Translations under genes and position numbers: made by a program
The notes under the pieces: model-generated
Database searches by the model: none
Seen by the model: the letters and a program-made list of their open reading frames with translations, nothing else
What the model was told of the DNA's origin: nothing
Part shown: piece after piece, positions 7,776 through 10,216 of the stretch
How the letters are laid out: each line of letters starts with the position of its first letter
Position numbering within the stretch: position 1 is the stretch's first letter
Assembly: GCA_004000155.1 (NCBI GenBank)
Contig: RCSS01000296.1
Span: forward strand, 1-10,216
Reading direction: 5' to 3'
DNA from: Tubulinosema ratisbonensis
Taxonomy: Eukaryota; Microsporidia; Tubulinosematidae
DNA length: 10,216 nucleotides

Positions 7776-8752
7776 CGCTTTGCTAATGCTATATTAAACA
7801 ATTGTTTTTTCTTTGTTCATTTACAATTGCTTTTCATAAAGAATTATTTTTTAAATCAACAATGTATAATTTGTTAAAGTATATGAAATTAGATTATATA
7901 AAATAAAATTCGGTAATAAAGTGTAAATTTTTTTATAAATGAAATTTTTATATCATAAAAAATATTTATAGTTATAAATATTGAAATATCCTTCCCTTTT
8001 TTTATAATTCTAACAGCTTAATGAATTAAAAACGTAAAAAATGTTTATCTTTTATAAGAGCAAAATATCTTTGTATTTCTAATCTTCTATTTATAAATAA
8101 AAATCTTAAACAATTTTAAGAGTAATTTATACAATTTTTTTAATTTAAGATTTTATTTTCGAACATACATAGACTGTAATATTTCATAAAAAATATTTAT
8201 ATATGTTAGTTAAACATTTAATCAACGGCTAAGACTATCATTGGGCTGGAAGAAAAATTTCTTTAATGTTAAAATTTTAACTTCTAAAATGTTTAACTTA
8301 TTTTTAAAAAAATATTAAAAATAGTCTAATAGAAATAGAAATATAAATATTAGTATTCCATAAATAATTTTTACAAAAAATAACAAGTAATTTCTTAATT
8401 CTAAGCATACTAAAAAAGATAGATATGAAACATTTGATAAACCTTTTATGGATATTTAACTATTATACAGAACTTAACCCTCGTGAAATGGAAAATTCTG
8501 ATAAAATTTTTAAAAAATAAGTTCTATTGATAAACACATTTTAGATATAAAAAATCAATTATCACAAAAGAATCTATTTTATAGATATAACAAAATTTAA
8601 TGATTTTTTTTGATAATAGCTAATATTCTTATAACTTTTAAATATTAAAATATTATACAATCCAAGAATATTTTATTTTTTTAAAACAATAATTTATGAG
8701 TAAAATTAATATTATTTCTTATAAAATCAGCNTTTAAAGAAATTAAAAATAT
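7776..8752. other. Gene-free AT-rich stretch
   Basis: No supportable gene on either strand. A 17-base A+T word, CATAAAAAATATTTATA, occurs at 7954..7970 and again at 8185..8201. A small G+C-raised spot near 8221..8255 reads DYHWAGRKIS on the plus strand and could be a mobile-element scrap; I cannot assign it. One ambiguous base is at 8732. Confidence 0.5.
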
Positions 8753-9595
8753 TTATTTANAATATAAAAATACTTTTCTTCCAATACTTCCAATAATCCC
8801 TTCATCATAATTTAAAGCATTAATATTGTTTGTTTTAGAAATAAACTGTACCTTGTCATTAACAATCTCTTCAAGTTTNTCTTCATCCACAAAAAGAATT
8901 TTATCAGAGAGAAAGGCAATCTTTTTNATTTTTCTTTTTATTAATTTATGCAACTCAAAAGAAGGAGTGTAAATTTTTAAATAATCTTCATAAAGTGCAT
9001 AAACTTTGCTGTCAAAATAGTAAATTTCTAACAAGTCAAACCTATCCTCCAAACAAATTCTTTCTACCAAAGATTTGTTCTTATAAATTAAAATTTCTTT
9101 ATTCCATGTCAAAAAATAAACAAACTCACAAGAAGAAGCAAGGCTCAACACATTAGCAGACACTTTATATTTAAAAGAATAATCNTCTACGTTCATACAA
9201 TAAACCAAATTTTCACCAACAAAAAACATTTCATTTTTACATTCGCAAAGTAAAACTTTTTTAAAGCCTTTTTCTTTCATTTTTTTGTTTATGACATTCT
9301 GTTCTATTTTTTCATGCATAAAATTGTATTCACTAAATTTATTTGTTTTGTTTGAATAAACAATGAGTTTGTCGTTTGCTATGAACATCCCGGAAATAAT
9401 TGTGGTGTGTTTTACTTTTATTACTTTTCTTTCTGGTGAGTTTATGTTGTAAATAAAGTGTATCTGGTTAAATGAGTCTGCTATGATGTAAATTGAGTTG
9501 TGTATTAGAATGTAATTGATTATGTTTTCTGCTTCGAAAATGTTTTCTTTGGTAAAGGAATTTTGAGTACTTTTCTTATTGTTTAAAATATTCAT
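8753..9595 (-). CDS. Degenerate WD40-like seven-repeat beta-propeller protein
   Basis: This 280-residue intron-free frame starts at ATG 9595 and ends at TAA. Seven repeats of roughly 40 residues can be seen as a short beta strand, a turn, then a strand ending in an aromatic pattern such as IYKN or LYE. They lie at about 27..50, 66..92, 114..136, 149..173, 188..213, 224..246 and 258..278. Seven such units fit one complete propeller. The Trp-Asp and Gly-His signatures of canonical WD40 repeats are almost absent, so this is a fold inference. There is no signal peptide or membrane segment, so it is probably cytosolic or nuclear and acts as a protein-binding scaffold. The number of blades fits many ribosome-biogenesis, trafficking or splicing factors, and I cannot choose among them. 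Four ambiguous bases (8760, 8879, 8927, 9185) leave residues 137 and 239 as Asp or Glu, 223 as Ile or Met, and 279 open; none can create a stop. Codons near the start favour AAC, TAC and CAC, whereas later codons favour AAT, TAT and TTG. Confidence 0.78.
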   Translation of the reverse strand: MNILNNKKSTQNSFTKENIFEAENIINYILIHNSIYIIADSFNQIHFIYNINSPERKVIKVKHTTIISGMFIANDKLIVYSNKTNKFSEYNFMHEKIEQNVINKKMKEKGFKKVLLCECKNEMFFVGENLVYCMNVXDYSFKYKVSANVLSLASSCEFVYFLTWNKEILIYKNKSLVERICLEDRFDLLEIYYFDSKVYALYEDYLKIYTPSFELHKLIKRKXKKIAFLSDKILFVDEXKLEEIVNDKVQFISKTNNINALNYDEGIIGSIGRKVFLYXK

Positions 9596-10002
9596 GGATT
9601 TAAAAAAATATATTTTAGTTTTAAATTAATATTTAAAATAATTTTATTTTTTATTAAAATTTTTATTTTTTTTTATTTTTTAAAAAAATAATTTTAATTA
9701 AAATTTTTTAATATTTTAAAAATTTATAAAAAATAAATCTTTTTTTATTTTAAATTAAAAATACTATCATTAAAATAGAAATTGAGAATTTAATGTAACA
9801 AAACAAATGTTTAAATTTTAAAATACTTAGAAAATCAGTATCATTTCTTTTGGTATATTTTATATAAAAATTATTTGTTATTAATTATTAGGCTGTGCAA
9901 TGCTTTCTTGTTTGCTTTATTAAATAAACTATGTAAAATAATGTCTTTTGTTTCATGACCAATATATTTATTAAACTTTTTTTACTTTAAGTACTTTTAT
10001 AA
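9596..10002. other. Gene-free stretch between the propeller gene and the hAT relic
   Basis: 9596..9780 is almost pure A+T and would contain the promoter of the minus-strand gene at 9595. AT-rich TATA-like words are too frequent there to single one out. 9890..10002 is slightly less AT-rich and may be further eroded upstream sequence of the hAT relic, but no motif is readable. Confidence 0.45.
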
Positions 10003-10195
10003 ACTTCTTTTCTAGACAAAAAAGATCACGTAAGCAAGTGGCAATATTATCTTATCCTCATGAAAAAACTGCTACAACTATCTAAACCAAATAAAAACGC
10101 AATAGAAAGGACCTTTTCAATGTATTTTATGGCTAAGCGCAAACTCGCCCCATTTTTCTAAACAGAATAAATTCTTTATAAAAAAAACATTTATG
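10003..10195 (+). pseudogene. Decayed hAT-superfamily transposase, C-terminal dimerisation region
   Basis: A 52-codon open stretch at 10003..10158, ending at TAA 10159..10161, reads as the conserved C-terminus of hAT transposases. DHVSKWQ corresponds to the family's D-x-L-x-x-W block, LILMKKLLQLSKPNK to YPxLxxLAxxxLSIPATSA, and AIERTFSM to the hallmark VERTFS. MAKRKLAP matches MSKRRxxLAP. After a frameshift near 10158, NKFFIKKTFM matches the following LNxLLFIKxN block and reaches about 10195. There is no start codon, the N-terminal BED finger and catalytic region are not readable upstream, and the element runs to the window edge. It is clearly dead at this locus. The match to the family-defining motif is good over its short length. 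Confidence 0.78.
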
Positions 10196-10216
10196 ACGAG
10201 TAAAAAATTTTAAACA

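Noticed and set aside
7954..8201. 17-base direct repeat CATAAAAAATATTTATA
   Set aside because: It is nearly all A+T in a very AT-rich background, so chance recurrence is likely.
8216..8260. Plus-strand fragment DYHWAGRKIS
   Set aside because: Looks slightly protein-like but is too short and interrupted to assign to any family.

Overview
The window looks like a gene-sparse, extremely AT-rich nuclear contig from a unicellular eukaryote, most likely a microsporidian with an expanded, transposon-littered genome. This is inferred from three things: intron-free short genes, a secreted lysine/asparagine-rich orphan protein, and decayed Tc1-like and hAT transposases in long gene-free AT-rich DNA. 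No universally conserved marker gene is present, so neither species nor phylum is proven. Only about 19% of the bases lie in intact open frames (5679..6794 and 8753..9595), both on the minus strand.

Layout. 1..930 is AT-rich DNA without a recognisable gene; its first ~27 bases resemble 1130..1156. 933..1163 is a sharp G+C island (about 53% G+C at 1081..1140 by hand count) packed with nested inverted repeats, and it is best explained as a structured RNA gene or RNA-like repeat. 1164..3200 has no gene I can support. 3212..3960 (minus) is a decayed Tc1/mariner-superfamily transposase, with most of the catalytic domain readable through stops and frameshifts. 3961..5472 is gene-free but holds several hairpins. 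5473..5676 is a cluster of inverted repeats just downstream of the gene at 5679..6794, which encodes a signal-peptide-bearing orphan protein. 7335..7775 (minus) is the N-terminal DNA-binding part of a Tc1-like transposase, also decayed. 8753..9595 (minus) encodes a 280-residue degenerate seven-repeat beta-propeller protein whose 3' half contains four ambiguous bases. 10003..10195 (plus) is the C-terminal dimerisation region of a hAT transposase, also decayed.

Nothing suggests that the two intact genes form an operon or share a pathway. The most interesting items are the structured G+C island, the same within-gene switch of strand composition in both intact genes, the inverted-repeat cluster after the secreted-protein gene, and the two Tc1 relics that flank that gene in N-to-C order. 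All calls are by eye, without database searches.
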